A DNA stretch of 6,476 nt from Desulfobacterales bacterium (GTDB lineage: Bacteria > Desulfobacterota > DSM-4660 > Desulfatiglandales > Desulfatiglandaceae). Under the pieces are notes generated by a model that saw nothing but the letters and a program-made list of their open reading frames with translations, ran no database searches and was not told the origin of the DNA. Where the stretch lies: positions 1-6,476 of the forward strand of contig JAKLQB010000360.1 of the NCBI GenBank assembly GCA_022013615.1, given 5' to 3'. Below, in pieces: positions 1 through 6,196 of this stretch (its first letter is position 1; the number at the start of each line of letters is the position of its first letter). The position numbers and the translations under genes are program-made.

Positions 1-259
<259 letters not shown>

Positions 260-278
260 TTACACCTTTTTGCAACAG

Positions 279-1685
279 TTACAGGATATACCTGCTTAGG
301 TTTTCATCCTCCAGTATGTCCGCCAGTTTTTCTCCCACATATTTTTTGGTAATAGGCACACTTGTGGCGGTCATATCCGGGGCATCGTAGGATATCTCAT
401 CAAGCAACTTCTCCATGACAGTATGGAGGCGACGGGCTCCGATATTCTCCGTACGTTCGTTTACATCGCTGGCCATGCTGGCGATTTCTCTGATAGCCGA
501 ATCCTCAAACAAAAGCTCAATTCCCTCCGTGGCAAGTAAGGCCTTATATTGAATGATCAACGCATTTTTTGGCTCTGTGAGAATTCGAACAAAGTCTTCC
601 ATAGAAAGGGAATCCAGCTCCACCCTGATAGGAAATCTTCCCTGAAACTCCGGCAAAAGGTCCGAAGGCCTGCTTACATTGAAAGCGCCTGCCGCAATGA
701 ACAGGATATGGTCAGTCTTAACCATCCCGTATTTGGTGATAACCGTTGAACCTTCCACAATAGGCAGGAGATCACGCTGTACTCCCTCCCGGGATACATC
801 AGGACCGTATGAAGACTCTGAGCCTGCAATCTTATCCAGTTCGTCCAGAAATATGATGCCATTTTGTTCTGTCATGCGGACTGCGCTTTCGATAACCTTA
901 TCCATGTCGATAAGCTTTTGCGACTCCTCTTGAAATACGATTTCCGTGGCCTCCGGGATCTTCACACGCCTCTTCTTTTTTTTGGATGGAAAGATATTCC
1001 CGAAAACCTCCTTCACGTTAAACTCCATTTCTTCGAGGCCTGCGGCCGAAAATATCTCCACCATGGGAACATTGCTGTCGGTCACCTCTAATTCCACATA
1101 ACGCTCATCCAGCTTCCCCTTTCTTAACATACGCCGCAATTTTTCACGTGTGGAGGAGCTTTCTGTTTTTCCCGTCCTTACCACTTCCAATATTTTTTCC
1201 TTCTCCCCCTCCTCTTCTCCACGAAGTTCCTCCTTCTTTCTGGGCAGTAGAATATCAAGCAGCCTTTCCTCTGCCAGTTCACGGGCCTTCACCTTCACAC
1301 TTTCCTGTTCCTCTTTTTTGGCCATATTGACAGCCAGTTCTGTCAGGTCCCTGATAATGGCTTCCACATCACGACCCACGTATCCTACCTCGGTGAATTT
1401 AGTGGCCTCTACTTTGAGAAACGGGGAGTTGGCAAGGCGGGCCAGACGCCTGGCAATTTCAGTTTTTCCAACCCCTGTGGGGCCAATCATGATGATGTTT
1501 TTCGGGGCGATCTCATCCCTCAGTTCCGGAGGGACTTGCTGTCGGCGCCACCTGTTTCTCAGGGCAATGGCTACCGAACGCTTTGCCTGGTCTTGCCCGA
1601 TGATGTATTTGTCCAGCTCTGAAACAATTTCTCTCGGTGTCAAAGCCTTCATGAGTTGATCTCTTTCTGTCCCATCTTTTTCCAT
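279..1685 (-). CDS. hslU: HslU (ClpY) AAA+ unfoldase of the HslUV protease
   Basis: HslU is the hexameric ATPase that unfolds substrates and threads them into the HslV peptidase in the cytoplasm. In the 468-residue reading: family N-terminus [17 protein letters not shown] (15-31), Walker A GPTGVGKT (68-75), pore loop GYVGRD (101-106), a charged I-domain at about 120-265 that carries the basic run KKKKRR near 235-240, Walker [12 protein letters not shown] (276-286), a sensor-1 region [10 protein letters not shown] (327-336), sensor 2 GARRLHT (416-422), and the C-terminal tail ENLSRYIL, which in this family docks into HslV. All catalytic motifs look intact and the length is normal (E. coli 443). 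The start is uncertain. The ATG at 1685 has AGAGG five bases upstream. The ATG at 1652 (Met12) sits just before LTPREIV as in most homologues, so the first 11 residues may not be translated. It lies 90 bases after hslV and 28 before argB. Confidence 0.97.
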   Translation of the reverse strand: MEKDGTERDQLMKALTPREIVSELDKYIIGQDQAKRSVAIALRNRWRRQQVPPELRDEIAPKNIIMIGPTGVGKTEIARRLARLANSPFLKVEATKFTEVGYVGRDVEAIIRDLTELAVNMAKKEEQESVKVKARELAEERLLDILLPRKKEELRGEEEGEKEKILEVVRTGKTESSSTREKLRRMLRKGKLDERYVELEVTDSNVPMVEIFSAAGLEEMEFNVKEVFGNIFPSKKKKRRVKIPEATEIVFQEESQKLIDMDKVIESAVRMTEQNGIIFLDELDKIAGSESSYGPDVSREGVQRDLLPIVEGSTVITKYGMVKTDHILFIAAGAFNVSRPSDLLPEFQGRFPIRVELDSLSMEDFVRILTEPKNALIIQYKALLATEGIELLFEDSAIREIASMASDVNERTENIGARRLHTVMEKLLDEISYDAPDMTATSVPITKKYVGEKLADILEDENLSRYIL

Positions 1686-1775
1686 AACTGCCTCTGTAGG
1701 AATATTTTTGATTTTAGATTGGCGATTGACTATTCAAAGAAATGTCTTTCAATTCCCGTAATTAATTACAAAGAT

Positions 1776-2336
1776 TCACTCCTCAGGTTCAAGTTCATGG
1801 ATAACTACCTCTTCATTTGTATAAACACAGATAGACGCGGCTATCTTCATTCCCGCACGAGCAATTGCATCAGCGTCCAGGTCGGAATGTTGCACAAGTG
1901 CCTGGGCAGCAGCGAGGGCGAAAGGTCCGCCAGAGCCGATAGCAGCCACGGATTCATCTGGCTCTATTACATCCCCGGTGCCGGAGATGATGAAGATATG
2001 TTCCTTATCCATGGCAAGCAGCAATGCCTCAAGTCTTCTGAGTATCTTGTCTGTTCTCCAGTCTTTGGCCAACTCAACAGCAGCCCTGGTGAGATTCCCA
2101 TTATAGGTCTCCAGTTTTGCTTCCAGCCTTTCGAACAGGTTAAAGGCGTCAGCCGCTGCGCCGGCAAACCCCACCAGCACCCTGTCTTTGAACATATAAC
2201 GAACCTTTGTGGCCTTTTGCTTCATAATCGTATCACCAAGGCTCACCTGTCCGTCTCCTGCCATTACGGCCCTTCCATTTTTTCTGATCGCGAGAATCGT
2301 GGTAGCTCTTATTTTCCCGAAGACATTTTGATTCAT
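1776..2336 (-). CDS. hslV: HslV (ClpQ) threonine peptidase of the HslUV protease
   Basis: HslV is the proteasome-beta-like peptidase that forms a double hexameric ring and degrades proteins delivered by HslU. The 186-residue product has RATTILAIR at 10-18. The mature enzyme is expected to begin at Thr12 (the nucleophile) after removal of an 11-residue propeptide, longer than the single Met of E. coli. Conserved active-site surroundings are AGDGQ (Asp28), MKQKATK (Lys39, Lys44) and GSGGPF, with [12 protein letters not shown] (85-96) as a further strong family signature. The gene stops with TGA at 1776-1778 at the usual family end, which shows that UGA is a stop in this genome. AGAGGA (2347-2352) lies 10 bases upstream of the ATG. 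It follows xerC after 52 bases and precedes its partner hslU, as in many bacteria. No truncation or missing key residue is seen. Confidence 0.97.
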   Translation of the reverse strand: MNQNVFGKIRATTILAIRKNGRAVMAGDGQVSLGDTIMKQKATKVRYMFKDRVLVGFAGAAADAFNLFERLEAKLETYNGNLTRAAVELAKDWRTDKILRRLEALLLAMDKEHIFIISGTGDVIEPDESVAAIGSGGPFALAAAQALVQHSDLDADAIARAGMKIAASICVYTNEEVVIHELEPEE

Positions 2337-2346
2337 GGCATTTATA

Positions 2347-2352
2347 TCCTCT
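2347..2352 (-). promoter_or_regulatory. Ribosome binding site of hslV, with a two-codon ORF between it and the start
   Basis: AGAGGA reads 10 bases upstream of the hslV ATG (2336). An earlier ATG (2341-2339) is only 5 bases from this site but is out of frame: it reads ATG CCA TGA and its stop overlaps the hslV start codon. The hslV start is kept because the family N-terminus and catalytic Thr follow from it. Confidence 0.6.
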
Positions 2353-2388
2353 TTAGTACCTTAGTCACATCATCCCTATGTTCTGTTT

Positions 2389-3315
2389 TTATTGACTCCT
2401 CGGATGGGCCTTATCATAGACTTCCATAAGCCTATCAAGACTTACATGTGTATATTTCTGTGTGGTAGAAAGGCTCTCATGCCCCAGGAGTTCTTGCACT
2501 GCCCGGAGATCAGCGCCCCCATCCAACAGATGCGTGGCAAAGGTGTGCCTCATAGAATGAGGGCTAACATCAGCGGTTAGACCGCTCTCTATGGCATATT
2601 TCTTAATAATCCTCCCAATACTTCGCCCGGAAAGTGCCCCCCCCCGAAAATTGATAAGAAGAGGCTCATCCCGGGAGATATATACATTTCTTGGTCTAAG
2701 ATATTGAGTCGCCTCCAGGTAGTTTCTAACGGCCTGTAAGGCCTGCCTGCCAATGGGTACAATCCGCTCCTTATCCCCTTTGCCTATGACTCTGACTAAG
2801 CGTTCGTCAAAATCAATACTGGATATGGTAAGTGCCTCAAGTTCGCTCACGCGAAATCCGCAAGAATAAAGCACCTCCAGAATAGCCAGGTCCCTCAGTC
2901 CCAGCGGTTTTTCCCTCTCAGGTCTCTCAAGAAGCCTGAAGACCTCATCCACAAGAAGATACGTGGGCATGTATTTTTCTAACTTGGGCGTTGCGATATC
3001 TGCTGCAGGATTCCATTTGGTTAAACCTTTCCTCTCCAGGAAAAGGAAAAATGAACGAACGGCAGAAAGCTTACGGGCAATGGTAGACCGCCTGAACCGC
3101 CCATAAAGGCTTCCGAGATACGCTCTGATAACCTGAGAATCAATCATTCCAATGCCTGGGTCGGAATTTTCACCTTCAGACCGTGCTTCTCTTAAGGCCA
3201 CGAATTCTGAGAACTGCCTCAGGTCAATCTGGTAGTTTCTTATTGTGTGTAGAGAATACCTCTTTTGATTTCTCAGGTACTCGATAAATTGCTCTATGAG
3301 GTCATGGAGTAACAA
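2389..3315 (-). CDS. xerC: Tyrosine recombinase XerC/XerD type
   Basis: This is a site-specific tyrosine recombinase of the Xer family, which resolves chromosome dimers at dif with its partner Xer protein and FtsK. The 308-residue product has an N-terminal SAM-like core-binding domain (about 1-105; SLHTIRNYQIDLRQF at 21-35) and a catalytic domain with the full set of residues: Arg155 (CGFRVSELEAL), Lys179 (GKGDKERIVP), His253 and Arg256 (PHSMRHTFATHLL), His279 (LLGHESLSTT) and the nucleophile Tyr288 (TQKYTHVS). The assignment to XerC rather than XerD rests mainly on linkage to hslVU, which is common for xerC/codV. The start is TTG at 3315: an in-frame TAA lies seven to eight codons upstream, no ATG or GTG lies between, and no convincing Shine-Dalgarno is seen, so expression may be weak. 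ATT directly before it is an alternative. The stop is TAA, 52 bases before hslV. Confidence 0.95.
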   Translation of the reverse strand: MLLHDLIEQFIEYLRNQKRYSLHTIRNYQIDLRQFSEFVALREARSEGENSDPGIGMIDSQVIRAYLGSLYGRFRRSTIARKLSAVRSFFLFLERKGLTKWNPAADIATPKLEKYMPTYLLVDEVFRLLERPEREKPLGLRDLAILEVLYSCGFRVSELEALTISSIDFDERLVRVIGKGDKERIVPIGRQALQAVRNYLEATQYLRPRNVYISRDEPLLINFRGGALSGRSIGRIIKKYAIESGLTADVSPHSMRHTFATHLLDGGADLRAVQELLGHESLSTTQKYTHVSLDRLMEVYDKAHPRSQ

Positions 3316-3324
3316 AATGAGTGC
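3314..3324 (+). repeat. 11-bp direct repeat, copy 1 (overlaps the xerC start)
   Basis: AAAATGAGTGC occurs here and identically at 3410-3420, 96 bases away in the same orientation. This copy spans the first base pairs of the xerC TTG start codon and its immediate upstream region. It could be a pair of binding sites for a regulator that links both promoters, or chance in AT-rich sequence. Confidence 0.5.
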
Positions 3325-3377
3325 GTCCGGTTTTTTCCGTTAGCTGTTTTTAGTTGTTTTTCTTTGAAAAATTATTT

Positions 3378-3405
3378 AGTTTAACATATCTATATTAATT
3401 GGCAA
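3378..3405 (-). promoter_or_regulatory. Possible sigma70-type promoter for xerC-hslVU-argB
   Basis: On the minus strand TTGCCA (3405-3400) is followed after 16 bases by TAAACT (3383-3378), each four of six matches to consensus, in a very AT-rich setting. Transcription would start roughly 55-60 bases before the xerC TTG. This was found by eye only; no start-site data. Confidence 0.4.
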
Positions 3406-3409
3406 TTAA

Positions 3410-3420
3410 AAAATGAGTGC
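3410..3420 (+). repeat. 11-bp direct repeat, copy 2 (between the two promoters)
   Basis: This is the second identical copy of AAAATGAGTGC. It lies between the possible minus-strand -35 (3400-3405) and the possible plus-strand -35 (3434-3439), a position suited to influence both promoters if a protein binds it. Confidence 0.5.
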
Positions 3421-3433
3421 CCACATTCTTGCC

Positions 3434-3461
3434 TTGACTTTGCAGTGCATAGGGCATTAAT
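3434..3461 (+). promoter_or_regulatory. Possible sigma70-type promoter for the EF-G-like/Mog operon
   Basis: TTGACT (3434-3439, five of six matches to the -35 consensus) is followed after 16 bases by ATTAAT (3456-3461, four of six to the -10 consensus). Transcription would start about 40 bases before the ATG at 3509. TAATCT at 3458-3463 with an 18-base spacer is an alternative -10 element. Confidence 0.45.
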
Positions 3462-3495
3462 CTTACAAAAACCAAAAAAAATCAAACTAATCGGG

Positions 3496-3501
3496 AAAGG
3501 A
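3496..3501 (+). promoter_or_regulatory. Ribosome binding site that fixes the EF-G-like start
   Basis: AAAGGA lies 7 bases before the ATG at 3509. It lies only one base before the in-frame TTG at 3503, too close for initiation there, so the ATG is the start. Confidence 0.8.
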
Positions 3502-3508
3502 CTTGCGC

Positions 3509-5587
3509 ATGGAAAAAAGAGCTGAACAGTTAAGAAATGTAGCCCTCATCGCTCACGGGGGTTCAGGCAAAACTTCTTTGGCCGAAGCCATTCTTTTTAA
3601 CGGAAAAGCAACCACAAGGCTGGGCAAAGTTGATGACGGCACGTCAAACCTGGATTTTGAACCTGAAGAAATAAAGAGAAAAATTACAATTAACACCTCT
3701 TTTCATCACTGCAACTGGAAAAAACACACTATTAACCTTATTGATACACCAGGAGACGACAATTTCCTTTCAGACACCAGGCTTTCAATGCAGGCGGCCG
3801 ATGGCGTGGTATTAGTTATAGATGCCACCGATGGCGTAAAGGTTGGAACAGAAAAGGTCTGGAAATTTGCAGATGAATTGCAGCTCCCCAGAATTATCTT
3901 CATCAATAAACTGGACAAGGAAAGATCAGATTTCTTCAAAATCGTGGAAGAAAGCTCCCGGACTTTTGATGTCAAAGCAACGCCGGTATTTCTTCCCATA
4001 GGTGCTGAGGCCAAATTCGAGGGGTTAGTCGACCTGATCCGAATGAAGTCCTACCGTTACAGCAAGGATGGCAGTGGAAAATTTGAGATCGGAGACATAC
4101 CTGCTGATATGGAGGAAATCGTCAGTGAATGGCGTGAAAAAATAATAGAGAACATTGTTGAAGCCAACGACGACCTCATGGAAAAGTACCTGGAGGGGGA
4201 AGAACTCACAACCAGAGAGATTGAGGAAACTTTCATGCAAGGAATCAAATCGGGCATGATAGTCCCCACGGTCTGCGGCTCCGCTACTTTGAACCTGGGT
4301 ATTCCGCAATTGATGGACCTTATTGTCCAGGGGCTCCCCTCGCCCCTTGAAAAAGCTCCCAGGGAAGGGACCAAACCTGGTGGAGAAGAAGTTATAGAAA
4401 GGCCACCCACGGTTGACGCTCCTTTTTCTGCCCTTGTGTTTAAGACCATTGCCGACCCATTTGCTGGCAGGCTTACCCTTCTAAGAGTCTTTTCAGGTAC
4501 GACTAAATCGGATTTGACACTTTATAACGCCAATAAAAAAACCAAAGAAAAATTCGGCCAGCTTCTTCTCATAGAAGGTAAAAAGCAACGGCCGGTGGAA
4601 ATGGCTGGCCCTGGAGATATTATCGCCATAGCCAAATTAAAAGAGACTTCTACAGGAGATACCCTGTGCTCCCCTGATGATCCTATCATCTATAAACCCT
4701 CTGAACCGCTGCCATCTGTTATATCTTATGCGGTTGAGGCAAAAGTCAAGGGCAGTGAAGACAAGGTCTTTGGCTCTTTGGCTAAACTCCTCGAAGAAGA
4801 CCCCACTCTAAGGCTGGAGAGGGACCAGGCTACCTCCGAGACTCTCCTTTCCGGCACAGGGCAGATACACTTAGAAACCACGTGCGAAAAACTGCAACGA
4901 AAATTCGGGGTGGAGGTTAATCTGAAACCCGTTACGGTGCCTTACCGGGAAACCATTAAAAAATCTGTGCAAAAAGTCATTTACCGCCACAAGAAGCAGA
5001 CTGGTGGCAGAGGCCAATTTGCCGAGGTTCATTTTGATGTCTCCCCTTTGGAAAAGGGTGCAGGATTTGAGTTCGATGAGGCCCTGACCGGCATGAATGT
5101 ACCCAGAAATTTCGTGCCTGCCGTGGAAAAAGGACTTAACGAATCACTTACAAGCGGGACCCTGGCCGGCTACCCTATCGTGGACCTGAAGGTCCGCTTC
5201 TTTGACGGTAAATCCCACGACGTGGACTCATCCGAAATGGCATTTAAAATAGCAGCCCGCATGTGCCTAAAAAAGGCGATGCAGGATGCGAATCCTACAC
5301 TTCTCGAGCCCATCATGAAAATGGAGATTACAATCCCGGAGGATGCGATGGGCGATGTGATGGGCGACCTAAACGGTCGACGCGGAAGGGTCCTTGGAAT
5401 GGACAGTCAGGGAAGATATCAGGTTATTAAGGCCAATGTCCCTATGGCCGAAGTCCTGCAGTACGCCCTGGATCTCAATGCCATAACTGGAGGCCGTGGA
5501 ACATTTCAGATGGAGCACTCCCATTATGAGGAAGTTCCAGCCCAGCTTGCAGAAAAGGTGATCGCAGCCGCTAAGGATAAAGAATAG
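3509..5587 (+). CDS. EF-G-like translational GTPase (EF-G-2 subgroup)
   Basis: This 692-residue protein has the five-domain layout of elongation factor G, which drives translocation on the ribosome. In the G domain: P-loop AHGGSGKT (15-22), DTPGDDNF (79-86), NKLD (133-136) and GSA (257-259). The P-loop reads HGGSGKT where canonical EF-G has HIDAGKT, and switch I ends RKITI (57-61) where canonical EF-G has RGITI. Both resemble the EF-G-2 paralogue known from Thermus thermophilus and many Deltaproteobacteria and Actinobacteria. Domain II follows (about 305-390), then domain III (about 400-475, with GTGQIHLET), domain IV (about 475-600, with PYRETIKK, KKQTGGRGQFAEV and HDVDSSEMAF, whose His570 corresponds to the tip His of E. 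coli EF-G), and domain V (about 603-680). It is probably active in GTP hydrolysis; whether it translocates or does another ribosomal job is unknown for this subgroup. Canonical fusA is expected elsewhere. A Mog-family gene follows after 7 bases. Confidence 0.93.
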   Translation: MEKRAEQLRNVALIAHGGSGKTSLAEAILFNGKATTRLGKVDDGTSNLDFEPEEIKRKITINTSFHHCNWKKHTINLIDTPGDDNFLSDTRLSMQAADGVVLVIDATDGVKVGTEKVWKFADELQLPRIIFINKLDKERSDFFKIVEESSRTFDVKATPVFLPIGAEAKFEGLVDLIRMKSYRYSKDGSGKFEIGDIPADMEEIVSEWREKIIENIVEANDDLMEKYLEGEELTTREIEETFMQGIKSGMIVPTVCGSATLNLGIPQLMDLIVQGLPSPLEKAPREGTKPGGEEVIERPPTVDAPFSALVFKTIADPFAGRLTLLRVFSGTTKSDLTLYNANKKTKEKFGQLLLIEGKKQRPVEMAGPGDIIAIAKLKETSTGDTLCSPDDPIIYKPSEPLPSVISYAVEAKVKGSEDKVFGSLAKLLEEDPTLRLERDQATSETLLSGTGQIHLETTCEKLQRKFGVEVNLKPVTVPYRETIKKSVQKVIYRHKKQTGGRGQFAEVHFDVSPLEKGAGFEFDEALTGMNVPRNFVPAVEKGLNESLTSGTLAGYPIVDLKVRFFDGKSHDVDSSEMAFKIAARMCLKKAMQDANPTLLEPIMKMEITIPEDAMGDVMGDLNGRRGRVLGMDSQGRYQVIKANVPMAEVLQYALDLNAITGGRGTFQMEHSHYEEVPAQLAEKVIAAAKDKE

Positions 5588-5594
5588 ACGCGCG

Positions 5595-6119
5595 ATGGAC
5601 AAACAGTTTACAGCAGGGATTCTGACAATCAGCGACAAAGGGGCTGCGGGCAAAAGAAAAGATGAGAGCGGAGATATTGTCGCTAAAATGCTGGAGCAAT
5701 ACGGCTTTCTCGTACTGAGGAAGAAGATCATCCCTGATAATAGGCAGGAAATTGAAGATACGCTTATAGAGTGGGTTGACAGAGAGGGGTTCTCCTTCAT
5801 CGTCACCTCTGGAGGAACCGGCCTCAGCCCAACGGATGTCACCCCGCAGGCCATGGAAAAAGTCATTGATTATGAGGTCCCTGGCATGGCAGAGGCCATG
5901 CGCGCCGCCAGCCTAAAAAAAACGCCCCACGCCATGATCTCCCGTGCCATGGCGGGTGTCAGGAAGAGCTCCCTCATAATCAATCTCCCTGGAAGTCCGG
6001 GCGGGGCAAGGGACAACCTTTCTGTAGTATTTCCTGCCCTGAATCACGCCCTTTTAAAGCTGACCGGAGACACTTCCGACTGTGCCGTTCAGAGCGCAAA
6101 AAACCCCCTCCTTGCTTGA
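5595..6119 (+). CDS. mog: Mog/MoaB-family molybdopterin adenylyltransferase
   Basis: Proteins of this family adenylylate molybdopterin (MPT + ATP to MPT-AMP) to prepare metal insertion in molybdenum or tungsten cofactor synthesis; some MoaB members are inactive. The 174-residue product has the single MoCF-binding domain: ISDKGAAGKRKDESG (12-26), TSGGTGLSPTDVTP (71-84, the phosphate/pterin-binding loop with Asp81), EVPGMAEAMR (94-103) and INLPGSPGGARDN (129-141). Spacing to the stop of the EF-G-like gene is 7 bases. There is no strong Shine-Dalgarno close to the ATG: AAGGA at 5573-5577 is 17 bases away inside the upstream gene, so translational coupling is likely. It stops with TGA. MogA and MoaB cannot be separated by sequence alone here, so the gene symbol is tentative. 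The gene implies Mo/W enzymes elsewhere in the genome. Confidence 0.9.
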   Translation: MDKQFTAGILTISDKGAAGKRKDESGDIVAKMLEQYGFLVLRKKIIPDNRQEIEDTLIEWVDREGFSFIVTSGGTGLSPTDVTPQAMEKVIDYEVPGMAEAMRAASLKKTPHAMISRAMAGVRKSSLIINLPGSPGGARDNLSVVFPALNHALLKLTGDTSDCAVQSAKNPLLA

Positions 6120-6196
6120 TACCTTAATCCATTTATCCATTCATGTCCTTCCTCAAAACACGAGAGGGGGAGGTAAGAATGCGGTGATTGGTTCTT
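6120..6196. other. Short convergent gap without a gene
   Basis: These 77 bases separate the stop codons of the Mog gene and the MtnA-like gene. No classic stem plus U-run terminator is seen on either strand. The only notable pairing is CCCCCTC (6104-6110, inside the end of the Mog gene) with GAGGGGG (6164-6170), a 7-bp match with a loop of over 50 bases, which is weak as a terminator. Confidence 0.5.

Larger units (their letters stand above)
3316..3508. promoter_or_regulatory. Divergent intergenic control region between xerC and the EF-G-like gene
   Basis: This 193-base AT-rich stretch holds no gene. It carries the start regions of two operons transcribed away from each other. Visible elements are one possible promoter per strand, an 11-bp direct repeat, an A-rich leader (about 3466-3490) ahead of the EF-G-like gene, and that gene's ribosome binding site. 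No recognised riboswitch, CIRCE element or named operator was found. Confidence 0.75.

Noticed and set aside
1150..1659. Plus-strand open frame of 169 codons opposite hslU
   Set aside because: It is Ser/Phe-rich low-complexity sequence, the complement of the charged I-domain and AAA+ region of hslU; not a gene.
1656..2429. Plus-strand open frame of 257 codons opposite hslV
   Set aside because: It lies antisense to a clear hslV, has no family resemblance and no separate ribosome binding site; it is a shadow of the real gene.
3322..3340. CGG-AAAAAA-CCG mini-hairpin upstream of xerC as a terminator
   Set aside because: Only three base pairs and it lies in the leader rather than after a gene.
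3503..3508. TTG start for the EF-G-like gene two codons upstream
   Set aside because: The AAAGGA site is only one base away; the ATG at 3509 has ideal 7-base spacing.
2337..3508. Heat-shock control element (CIRCE or sigma32 promoter) for hslVU
   Set aside because: No CIRCE inverted repeat or convincing sigma32 promoter was seen upstream of hslV or xerC.
3509..5587. Naming the EF-G-like gene fusA
   Set aside because: P-loop and switch I motifs and the gene context fit the EF-G-2 paralogue, not the housekeeping factor.
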